Source: DASVLX01 sp035552275
GTDB taxonomy: Bacteria > Actinomycetota > Actinomycetes > Mycobacteriales > Pseudonocardiaceae
Assembly (NCBI GenBank): GCA_035552275.1
Contig: DASZLR010000130.1
Coordinates: 1 to 13,350, forward strand
Reading direction: 5' to 3'
Length of the DNA stretch: 13,350 nt
Shown one piece after another: positions 7,226 to 12,978 of this stretch. Under the pieces are notes generated by a model, which did not search any database, was not told the origin of the DNA, and was given only the letters and a program-made list of their open reading frames with translations. A program made the position numbers and the translations under genes. The first letter of the stretch is position 1, and each line of letters opens with the position of its first letter.

Positions 7226-8028
7226 TGCACTTCCTTCACAATCAGGTCGTCGACGTAGTTGTCTTCCATCTGCTGGTAGTGCTCCGCGCCGAGCAGCACC
7301 GAGGAAATACTGGTGGCGAACGTGTTCACCAGCTTGCTCGAATAAAGTTCCTTCTCGTCGAACCAGACCTCGACGGTGGTGGACGAGCCGTTGGGGATCA
7401 CGTGCATTTGCACGTGGTGCCAGTTGTTCAGCGGGATCGCCCACGTGGTGAGCCGGGTGTAGGTGAACGTGCCGGCGGGGGAGCGCACCCGCAGCCACAG
7501 CTGGCCGTTGCTGTTGTAGCGGTACACGTCGATGGCGCGGGTCGAGCCGGCGAAGAACCGGAAGTACGGCACGTCGTTGCCGGTGACGCCGGCGGTGGTG
7601 ATGTTGAACCAGCCGTCGGCGTAGACCTGCGTCCCGCTCGGCAGCCCGACCGCCATGTCGGCCAGCGACGTGCTGTCGGTCGTCGCGTGGATGTGCACGG
7701 CGCAGTAGCCGGTGCGCGCCTGGTCGTCGGACACCGCCACGGTGCCGGTGCCGGACTGATGGATCACATAGCCGGACAGCACGCCCGATTCGAAGTTGTC
7801 GGCCTTGACCACGGTGCCGGGGAAGGCGTCGGTGGGCGTCGTCGTGAGCGGGTTGCAGAGCAGCCCGTTCAGCAGCGTGTTCGGGGAGACCGTCGCTGGC
7901 GCGACCGAGGCGGTCGAACTCGTCGTGCTGGTGGTCGTGCCGGCCGCCGCGTTGGTGGCGGCGAGCACGCCCACCAGCAGCGGTCCGCACATCACCGCCG
8001 CGACTCTGACCGATCCCTTGGTGTTCAT
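7222..8028 (-). CDS. Secreted concanavalin A-like (LamG-like) protein, copy 2
   Basis: 268 residues. A signal peptide (Lys and Arg near the start, a hydrophobic stretch at about 8-23, then an Ala-rich cleavage region near 24-30) is followed by a Ser/Thr/Ala-rich linker. A domain of about 200 residues follows, with the beta-sandwich pattern of LamG / concanavalin A-like lectin-glucanase proteins: the VKADNFESG strand, GWFNI, YFRFF, QLWLRV, NWHHVQMHV and the closing VDDLIV. Several of these strands are typical of carbohydrate-binding or polysaccharide-lyase-like sandwiches. I see no convincing catalytic residues, so binding is the safer guess. It is about three-quarters identical over the last 200 residues to the neighbouring copy. 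The ATG at 8028 has GAGGAG nine to ten bases upstream. The stop overlaps the kinase start. The likely place of action is the cell surface, on the glycan made by this operon (inferred). Confidence 0.82.
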   Translation of the reverse strand: MNTKGSVRVAAVMCGPLLVGVLAATNAAAGTTTSTTSSTASVAPATVSPNTLLNGLLCNPLTTTPTDAFPGTVVKADNFESGVLSGYVIHQSGTGTVAVSDDQARTGYCAVHIHATTDSTSLADMAVGLPSGTQVYADGWFNITTAGVTGNDVPYFRFFAGSTRAIDVYRYNSNGQLWLRVRSPAGTFTYTRLTTWAIPLNNWHHVQMHVIPNGSSTTVEVWFDEKELYSSKLVNTFATSISSVLLGAEHYQQMEDNYVDDLIVKEVQ

Positions 8029-8068
8029 GACGTGCTGCTCCTCGCTTGGCCCGCGGTCGGCGGGATCA

Positions 8069-8878
8069 TCAGTGGGCCTTCACGATCAGGTCGTCGACGT
8101 AGTTGTCTTCCATCTGCTTGAGGTGCTCGGAGCCGAGCATCACCGAAGACAGGCTGGTCGCGGAGGTGTTGACCTGGTTGGTGGACAGCAGTTGTGTGCC
8201 GTCGAACCACACCTCGACGGTGCTGGACGAGCCGTTGGCGATGACGTGCGTCTGCACGTGGTGCCACGCGTTGAGCGGGATCGCGGTCAACGTCAGCCGG
8301 GTGTAGGCGAATGTGCCGTCCGGCGACAGCACGCGCAGCCACAGCTGGCCGTTGTCGTTGTAGCGGTACACGTCCATGACGCGGGTCGAGCCGGCGAAGA
8401 ACCGGAAGTACGGCACGTCGTTGCCGGCGACGCCGGCGGCGGTGATGTTGAACCACCCGTCCGTGTAGACCTCGTTCCCGCTCGGGAGGTTGACCGACAT
8501 GTTCGCCAGCGACGTGCTGTCGGTCGTCGCGTGGATGTGGACGGAGCAGGAGCCGGTGTGCGCCTGGCTGCTGGAAATCGCCACGGAGCCGGTGCCGGCG
8601 GTGTTGAGGGTGTAGCCCGACAGGCCCGACTCGAAGTTGTCGGCCTTGACCACGGTGCCGGGGAAGCTGTCGGTGGGCTGCGGCGTGAAGAGCGGATTGC
8701 ACAGCCCGAACAGCGACTGGTGCACGGGCGACGCCGCCAGCGGAGCGACCGCAGCGGCCAGCGAACTCGGCGTGCTGGTGGTCGCCGGTGTGGCAGCGGC
8801 GTTGGTGGCGGCGAACGCACCGATCAGCAGCGGTCCGCACATCACCGCCGCCAGTCTGACTGGTCCCTTGATACTCAT
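8069..8878 (-). CDS. Secreted concanavalin A-like (LamG-like) protein, copy 1
   Basis: 269 residues, a tandem paralogue of the downstream gene with the same plan: signal peptide (about 1-28), Ala/Thr/Ser-rich linker, then a beta-sandwich domain from about residue 70 to the end. The same strands are present (VKADNFESG, GWFNI, YFRFF, QLWLRV, WHHVQTHV, VDDLIV), with one residue less after FESG. Two cysteines in the mature part (one in the linker, one before VHIHATTD) are shared with copy 2 and could form a disulfide outside the cell. The ATG overlaps the glycosyltransferase stop as ATGA. Its ribosome site (GGGAG, then ACCACGCC) resembles that of copy 2, so the duplication seems to have included the leader. 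The most divergent region is the linker. The exact ligand cannot be read from the sequence. Confidence 0.82.
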   Translation of the reverse strand: MSIKGPVRLAAVMCGPLLIGAFAATNAAATPATTSTPSSLAAAVAPLAASPVHQSLFGLCNPLFTPQPTDSFPGTVVKADNFESGLSGYTLNTAGTGSVAISSSQAHTGSCSVHIHATTDSTSLANMSVNLPSGNEVYTDGWFNITAAGVAGNDVPYFRFFAGSTRVMDVYRYNDNGQLWLRVLSPDGTFAYTRLTLTAIPLNAWHHVQTHVIANGSSSTVEVWFDGTQLLSTNQVNTSATSLSSVMLGSEHLKQMEDNYVDDLIVKAH

Positions 8879-9879
8879 GGCGTGGTGCTCCCTGCTTGCT
8901 GGGCGGCGATGGCCAGCGGCCCGTCGTCACGGCGATTATTGTTGAGCGCCAACCGAATCCGGCGTCGTCCATAGTGGGCGGCGGTGACGGTGAGAACGGT
9001 GACGATCATGGCGGCCCGGCGCAGGCCGGCGGTGTCGCGGGCGCGCGCCGACTCGGCGACGCCGCGGACGACGGCCCTGGGCAGCGTCGAGGCGACGTAG
9101 CGCCGCTCGGTGTGCAGGGCCGCGCCGGCGCCGGCCTGCGCGGACACGTCCGCTTTGGACACGCCCTCGGCCTTGGCGCGGGCGATCACATAACGGCGGG
9201 TGACCCGGTCCGCCGACACGTGGTGGTCGACCGCCGCGGCCGGCTCGTACATGATCCGGCTGTTCGGCAGGATCGCCGTCGCCCGGATGCACAGCTCGGT
9301 CTCCTCGCAGCCCAGCGGCTGGGTCGCGGTCCGTCCCATGCCGACCCGAAAACCGCCGACCTCATCGAAAACCCTGCGGTGGAAGGACATGTTGGCGCCG
9401 ATCATGTTGCGTACCGGCGCGGCGGTGGTCGGCATACCCCGATAGGTGCAGCCGACGACCCAGTCCAGTTCGGGCGCCAGCCGGGCCGGGCGCTGCCGCG
9501 GCCAGACCGCGTCGATGCGCCCGCCGACGCCGATCACCCGCGGATCGGCGTACGGGTCGAGCAGCAGTGCCAGCCAATCCGGCGCGGCGGCCGCGTCGTC
9601 ATCGAGGAACGCGATGACCTCGCCGGTGGCCCCGGCGACGCCGGAATTGCGTGCGCCGGACAGTCCGGCCGGGCCGGAATTGGGCACCAGGGTGACGCCG
9701 GAGAACCGTTCGTCCGCCGCCGCCCGGCGGAAAAGGAAGTCGTTGTGGTCGATCACGACGATGATCTGGTCGGCTGGGACGGTTTGGTTCCGGACCGATC
9801 GCACGGCACCGCACAACAGTTCCCATCGGTTCTCTGTATAGGCACAGATCACCACCGACACCAAAGGTGTCGTGTGCAT
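8875..9879 (-). CDS. Family 2 glycosyltransferase
   Basis: 334 residues with a GT-A fold. VSVVICAYTENR at 7-18 is the nucleotide-binding start, IIVVIDHND at 39-47 follows, the metal-binding triplet is D93-D94-D95 in AFLDDD, and GCEE at 190-193 holds the likely catalytic base. The C-terminal ~100 residues are helical and basic, with a hydrophobic stretch near 288-303 that could bind the membrane. The sugar donor and acceptor cannot be told from the sequence. I prefer the ATG at 9879 over a GTG at 9891: GAGGTGA lies eight bases before the ATG, whereas the GTG has only a weak site. The gene starts 13 bases after the stop of the DPM-type glycosyltransferase, and its own stop overlaps the first lectin-like gene as ATGA. 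Confidence 0.87.
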   Translation of the reverse strand: MHTTPLVSVVICAYTENRWELLCGAVRSVRNQTVPADQIIVVIDHNDFLFRRAAADERFSGVTLVPNSGPAGLSGARNSGVAGATGEVIAFLDDDAAAAPDWLALLLDPYADPRVIGVGGRIDAVWPRQRPARLAPELDWVVGCTYRGMPTTAAPVRNMIGANMSFHRRVFDEVGGFRVGMGRTATQPLGCEETELCIRATAILPNSRIMYEPAAAVDHHVSADRVTRRYVIARAKAEGVSKADVSAQAGAGAALHTERRYVASTLPRAVVRGVAESARARDTAGLRRAAMIVTVLTVTAAHYGRRRIRLALNNNRRDDGPLAIAAQQAGSTTP

Positions 9880-9892
9880 TTCAGGATTCACC

Positions 9893-10831
9893 TCACTGTG
9901 TTTCGCCCTGGGCGTATTGCTCGGCTTCGCCCTGGGCGTACTGCTGGAGAAATGCGATGGCCTCGTGTGCCGCCGACGCCGAATCGACGTGTATTGAGTG
10001 GCGGAGATGGGCGGCGTTGAGCTCGATCACCACCCGACCCTGGCGGGCCTTTTTCCGGCTTTGCGACCCGCGATACTCGCGCACGATGGTGCGCAGGATC
10101 CGAACGCCGTCCCGAATAGCGTGCAGATTGCTTTCGCCGAAAATTCGGGTCCGCTCGACGCTGGGCACCTCGGCGATGCGCAGCCCGCCGCTGGCCGCCC
10201 TGGCGTGCAGCAGCACCTCGATCTCGAAACCGTCACCCCAGCGGCGGCCGACCTCGTCGGGCTGAGCTGGGGTGATGTCCAGGTCGAAGGCCTTCACATG
10301 GTGGCGCCACAGGGAGTTGTAGCCATAGCAGGAGTCGGTGAAGTCGGTCCGGAACAGCGCGTTCATGACCCTGGTCAGGCTGGCGTTGCCGAATCGCCGC
10401 CACGAGGTGAGATCGTCGCTGCCGCCGCCGGGCAGCACCCGCGATCCCTTCACATAGTCGGCGCCACCGACCAGCGATTCAACAAAGAGCGGAATTTCCG
10501 CCGGGTCGGTCGAGCCGTCGGCGTCCAACAGCACGACGATATCGCCGGTGGCGGCCATCATTCCGCAGGCGAGCGCATTGCCCTTCCCAGTCCTGGACTG
10601 GCCGGCGATCACCACGTCGGGTCTCAGTTTTCTGGCCACTTCGACCGTGTCATCGGCTGAGCCGCCATCGACAATGATGACTTCCAGTGGACCCACCGGA
10701 AGTCGGGAAAATACGTGCGGCAGGTTGCGGGCTTCGTTCAGCGTCGGGATAACCACGCTTACCGACGGCGAGTTGACGATGTCGGGCTGTGCTTGTCGAA
10801 CTGCTGAGATCCGTGGGCGGCGCTGATCCAT
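9893..10831 (-). CDS. Family 2 glycosyltransferase, DPM/polyprenyl-phosphate type
   Basis: 312 residues. The motifs match the dolichyl-phosphate mannose synthase-like branch of GT2: SVVIPTLNEA at 25-34, IIVDGGSADDT at 52-62, GKGNAL at 82-87, the metal site D103-A-D105 in LLDADGSTDP, and a later KGSR and YGYN. No membrane helix is evident at the C-terminus, so it resembles the single-domain cytosolic form. It probably charges a polyprenyl phosphate with a sugar, or transfers one to a lipid carrier (inferred from the family). The ATG at 10831 is chosen because GGAGG lies five bases upstream; a TTG 12 bases earlier is less likely. It is the first gene of the minus-strand run and so may set expression of all ten. 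The C-terminus ends with a duplicated eight-residue unit (see the repeat entry). Confidence 0.87.
   Translation of the reverse strand: MDQRRPRISAVRQAQPDIVNSPSVSVVIPTLNEARNLPHVFSRLPVGPLEVIIVDGGSADDTVEVARKLRPDVVIAGQSRTGKGNALACGMMAATGDIVVLLDADGSTDPAEIPLFVESLVGGADYVKGSRVLPGGGSDDLTSWRRFGNASLTRVMNALFRTDFTDSCYGYNSLWRHHVKAFDLDITPAQPDEVGRRWGDGFEIEVLLHARAASGGLRIAEVPSVERTRIFGESNLHAIRDGVRILRTIVREYRGSQSRKKARQGRVVIELNAAHLRHSIHVDSASAAHEAIAFLQQYAQGEAEQYAQGETQ
9902..9949. repeat. 24-bp tandem duplication at the 3' end of the glycosyltransferase gene
   Basis: Two adjacent 24-base units agree at 20 positions, with the first 15 identical. They encode the repeated QYAQGEAE / QYAQGETQ motif that makes up the last 16 residues of the DPM-type glycosyltransferase. 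The unit is in frame, so it looks like a recent in-frame slippage or duplication that lengthened the tail. Confidence 0.8.
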
Positions 10832-11094
10832 GACAGCCTCCAAACGCCGAAGGGAGCGGGACGAGTTCTCCGACCGCTCCGTTGCGGCGAGGTGGACAGC
10901 TACTTGTCATCTCGGAGACATCCGACATTCCGTTACGCGCTACCGTGAAATCAACCGCCGTTTACCTGCGGTTCATCAATGTACTACGGCGGCAGGCGCG
11001 TTCATGCGCCGAGAGTGACGGTCGAGGGATGGCGGCTGGACGTCCACAGTAGGGTGAGCGTCCCGAGTTCCGCCCCCGGCTGTGAGGACGTGAA
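10832..11094. promoter_or_regulatory. Divergent intergenic region, probable promoter of the glycan operon
   Basis: These 263 bases separate the first gene of the minus-strand run from the plus-strand mini-protein gene. The minus-strand promoter of the operon should lie here, but I cannot find a convincing -35/-10 pair. The clearest structure is an interrupted inverted repeat at 10951-10975 (TCAACCGC, nine bases, GCGGTTCA; one mismatch), which could be an operator. A smaller hairpin (GGCGC / GCGCC) lies at 10995-11010 and a TGGACGTCCA palindrome at 11037-11046. Confidence 0.4.
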
Positions 11095-11244
11095 ATGTCG
11101 GCAACCTGCCGATGCGGGCACCCGCGGTCGGCGCACGCGCACTACCGACGCGGCACCGACTGCGCCCTCTGTGACTGTCCTCGTTTCCGCTACGGGCTGT
11201 TGCCAACGCTCCGCGGCTGGCTGGCCCGCCGGGTGAACCCATAA
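11095..11244 (+). CDS. 49-residue Cys/His-rich mini-protein (zinc-finger-like)
   Basis: A 50-codon gene. The first 28 residues carry a dense set of metal-ligand residues: C5, C7, H9, H14, H16, C23, C26 and C28, arranged as CxCGH, HxHY and DCxxCxC. The rest is a basic tail ending in TAA. Regular spacing like this in so short a frame is unlikely by chance, and a GAGGA ribosome site lies six bases before the ATG. It probably binds zinc or another metal and could act as a small regulator or partner protein. Similar short actinobacterial proteins exist from memory, but I know of no defined function. It is divergent from the glycan operon and sits just before the beta-lactamase-family remnant on the same strand. 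Confidence 0.65.
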   Translation: MSATCRCGHPRSAHAHYRRGTDCALCDCPRFRYGLLPTLRGWLARRVNP

Positions 11245-11269
11245 CATCGATGACGCCGATGAGTTTTGC

Positions 11270-11341
11270 GGAGCGGTGGGCCTGGTGGCGCGCGGCGACC
11301 GGGTCGAGGTGGCCGCCGTCGGGTCCGCCGACCTCGCGAGC
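11270..11341 (+). pseudogene. Remnant of a beta-lactamase-family gene
   Basis: These 72 bases match codons 22-45 of the intact beta-lactamase-family gene at the right edge (from 12979): 60 of 72 bases and 21 of 24 residues agree (GAVGLVARG..R.EVAAVGSADL). Nine of the 12 differences are at third codon positions, so the two copies diverged while both were coding. The frame has no start codon, being closed by a TGA at 11235-11237, and it ends at a TGA at 11375-11377. It lacks the SxxK active-site region. In a second frame just downstream (about 11351-11385) a GGGKMTSDH-like string resembles late parts of the family, which would fit an internal deletion, but that part is weak. Confidence 0.75.
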
Positions 11342-11384
11342 ACCACGTGGGCAGCTATCTCGGCGGCGGAAAGATGACGTCGGA

Positions 11385-12812
11385 TCACTGGCGCGGCGCC
11401 CAAGCTCCGATGAGGTCGTCGGGGCCATAGGCGGCGTGCAGGCCGCGGCAGGCGATTCCGTTGCGGGACACCGCGACCGTGGGAATCGGCTCGGTGGTGA
11501 GGGCAGCTCGGTGCCGGTGCAGATCGGCGAGGTCGTGTTCGTCAAACGATGATCGTTCGAGCCATTTGATCGACCCGACGAACAGCAGTTGACCGGCGAT
11601 GGGCGTGCGGTCGGCTCCAACGATGTCGATGTCGATCTCGTTGGTGCGGGTCCAGTAACCGCCGATAGCCGGGGCCGCGGGGAGATCGTCGTCCGGCAGA
11701 TATCGGGTAAGCGATTCGCGGACAAGGGGTTCCACCGCGCGGCCTCGCCAGATCGTCCAGCCCCGCCGGATCCGGTCAAGCGTGAGATCACCTCGGGCGC
11801 GCTCGATCTCGGCCATGGCGGGGCCAAGAAACCGCAGCCAGAAACGCAGGTAGGGATCGGTGATCCGGTAGCGACGGTCCCTGGAAGGACGGGTGGACAG
11901 GGGGACGTCCGCGGCGACGATGCGCTTGGCGGTCAGCGTGGTCAGCGAGCGTTGCAGGGTGGTGGCGGCGAAGCCGCCGGCGGCTTTGGCGATGTTGGTG
12001 AAGGTGCGTTCGCCCGCGCCGATGGCGGTCAGCACGGCCCGCGCCTGAGTGTGTTCGGGAAACTCGGCGGCCAGCGATCGCTCCGCGGAGACCAGCAGCG
12101 GCGATGTGGGGTTGCTCAGTGACCGGTCGAGGAAATCCCACAGGTCCTCGCCGGGCCGCCAGTCCGTGCAGATCAGCGGCAGCCCGCCGGTGACGAGTGC
12201 GGCGTCGAAGGCGTTCGCCGGGTCCAGGCCCAACATGGTGGCCAGGTCGAGCGGGTTGAGCGGGCCGATCACCATCTCGCGACCGCGCTGGTGAAACGGC
12301 CGCCGATAGTCGTTGAGGGCTTCCATCATCGACAGGTCCGAGCCGATCAGGATGAGCAGCACCGGTTTGCGCGACAGGTAGCGGTCCCACGATCGTTGCA
12401 ACACGCCCTCGAAGGCGTGCCCCTCGTCCATGAGATAGGGCAACTCGTCGATGACGACGATGCTCGGCGTGTCGTCGGGAAGTGCGGCTGCCAGCAAGCG
12501 CAGCGCGCTGCCCCAGTCGGCGGGTTGGCCGGCGGCGAGTAGGTCCCGCGCGGGGAGGGACGACTCCTGGGCGTCCTGCCGAAACCGGCCCAGTTCGGCC
12601 TCCGGAGCTGTGCCGGTCGCCGTGAAGAAGAGGTACGGCGCGTCCGAACGGTGCACGAATGTCTCGATCAGGCGGGATTTGCCCACCCGCCGTCGCCCGC
12701 GAACGAGCAGACAGCGGCCTGGCCGGCCATCACCGACCGCAGCGCCTACCTGGGCGAGTTCTTCTTCCAGGACGCGAAGTTCTCGGTCCCGGCCAACGAA
12801 GCGAGCCATCAT
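11385..12812 (-). CDS. AAA ATPase with DUF234-like C-terminus
   Basis: 475 residues from the first of two adjacent ATGs. FVGRDREL at 5-12 is the box typical of archaeal-type STAND/AAA ATPases. Walker A is GRRRVGKS at 39-46, and Walker B is IVVIDE with D122-E123. A sensor-like region (LILIGSDLSMM) follows, then a winged-helix-like part (about 255-320) and a C-terminal domain (about 325-475) like DUF234. That domain contains the nuclease-like NEIDIDIVG strand, but the next motif reads GSIKW where I would expect GECKW-like residues, so one acidic position appears replaced by Ser. The likely role is a signalling or defence-type ATPase; no toxin or partner is visible. There is no clear Shine-Dalgarno site, and the promoter appears leaderless. 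The gene lies between a truncated and an intact copy of a beta-lactamase-family gene, on the opposite strand. Confidence 0.85.
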   Translation of the reverse strand: MMARFVGRDRELRVLEEELAQVGAAVGDGRPGRCLLVRGRRRVGKSRLIETFVHRSDAPYLFFTATGTAPEAELGRFRQDAQESSLPARDLLAAGQPADWGSALRLLAAALPDDTPSIVVIDELPYLMDEGHAFEGVLQRSWDRYLSRKPVLLILIGSDLSMMEALNDYRRPFHQRGREMVIGPLNPLDLATMLGLDPANAFDAALVTGGLPLICTDWRPGEDLWDFLDRSLSNPTSPLLVSAERSLAAEFPEHTQARAVLTAIGAGERTFTNIAKAAGGFAATTLQRSLTTLTAKRIVAADVPLSTRPSRDRRYRITDPYLRFWLRFLGPAMAEIERARGDLTLDRIRRGWTIWRGRAVEPLVRESLTRYLPDDDLPAAPAIGGYWTRTNEIDIDIVGADRTPIAGQLLFVGSIKWLERSSFDEHDLADLHRHRAALTTEPIPTVAVSRNGIACRGLHAAYGPDDLIGAWAPRQ

Positions 12813-12817
12813 GACAA

Positions 12818-12846
12818 CTTACATCCGTTGATGTTACGTCCGTCAA
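12818..12846 (-). promoter_or_regulatory. Predicted leaderless promoter of the ATPase gene
   Basis: On the minus strand TTGACG (12846-12841) is followed after exactly 17 bases by TGTAAG (12823-12818), four of six matches to the -10 consensus. Only five bases then remain before the ATG at 12812, so transcription would begin at or within the start codon. That explains why no Shine-Dalgarno site is found. Leaderless mRNAs are common in actinobacteria. The -35 and spacer lie inside the palindrome. Confidence 0.5.
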
Positions 12847-12873
12847 TGTTACTAACATTGACGGTCGTAACAT
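12831..12873. promoter_or_regulatory. 43-bp near-perfect palindrome, probable operator
   Basis: Two 21-base arms are centred on the C at 12852. The inner 12 bases (CCGTCAATGTTA at 12840-12851 and its complement at 12853-12864) match perfectly, and the outer eight (ATGTTACG / CGTAACAT) also match; only the pair 12839/12865 mismatches. A related direct copy, CCGTTGATGTTA, lies at 12825-12836. The array covers the -35 and spacer of the ATPase promoter, in the gap between the divergent ATPase and beta-lactamase-family genes, as expected for a repressor site. The regulator is not identifiable in the window. Confidence 0.75.
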
Positions 12874-12914
12874 GTGTCGCCGACTGCTGACCGCCGGCGA
12901 TGAGTTCGGGCCGC

Positions 12915-12939
12915 GTCGTCAGTCTGTCCTCCTGACGAC
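12915..12939. promoter_or_regulatory. Inverted repeat upstream of the beta-lactamase-family gene
   Basis: A perfect eight-base inverted repeat (GTCGTCAG, nine bases, CTGACGAC) lies 39 bases before the start codon of the plus-strand gene. No T-run follows. It could be a second operator or a structured leader. Confidence 0.45.
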
Positions 12940-12963
12940 CGAACACCCCGACGACCGAACACC
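12934..12963. repeat. Two 14-bp perfect direct repeats before the beta-lactamase-family gene
   Basis: GACGACCGAACACC occurs at 12934-12947 and again at 12950-12963, a 16-base period. The second copy ends just before the GGAAGG ribosome site. The first copy overlaps the right arm of the inverted repeat. They may be binding sites for a regulator, or a chance local duplication. Confidence 0.6.
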
Positions 12964-12978
12964 GCGGAAGGTGAAGCG

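Noticed and set aside
7226..7990. N-terminal extension of the kinase frame to 7990
   Set aside because: It is a shadow of the secreted ConA-like gene, which has a signal peptide and recognisable strands in the other frame. The kinase start is fixed at 7225 by the GTGA overlap and ribosome site.
6104..8878. A lasso-peptide or other modified-peptide cluster around the HprK-like kinase
   Set aside because: No precursor peptide, asparagine-synthase-like cyclase, transglutaminase-like protease or PqqD-like gene is present in the window.
10979..11236. An 85-codon plus-strand frame overlapping the mini-protein gene
   Set aside because: Its start has no ribosome site and the translation has no pattern, while the overlapping 49-residue frame shows ordered Cys/His spacing and a good ribosome site.
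12831..12873. The palindrome as an intrinsic terminator or transposon end
   Set aside because: The centre is a single base, there is no T-run, it sits at the 5' ends of two divergent genes, and no transposase or target duplication is visible.
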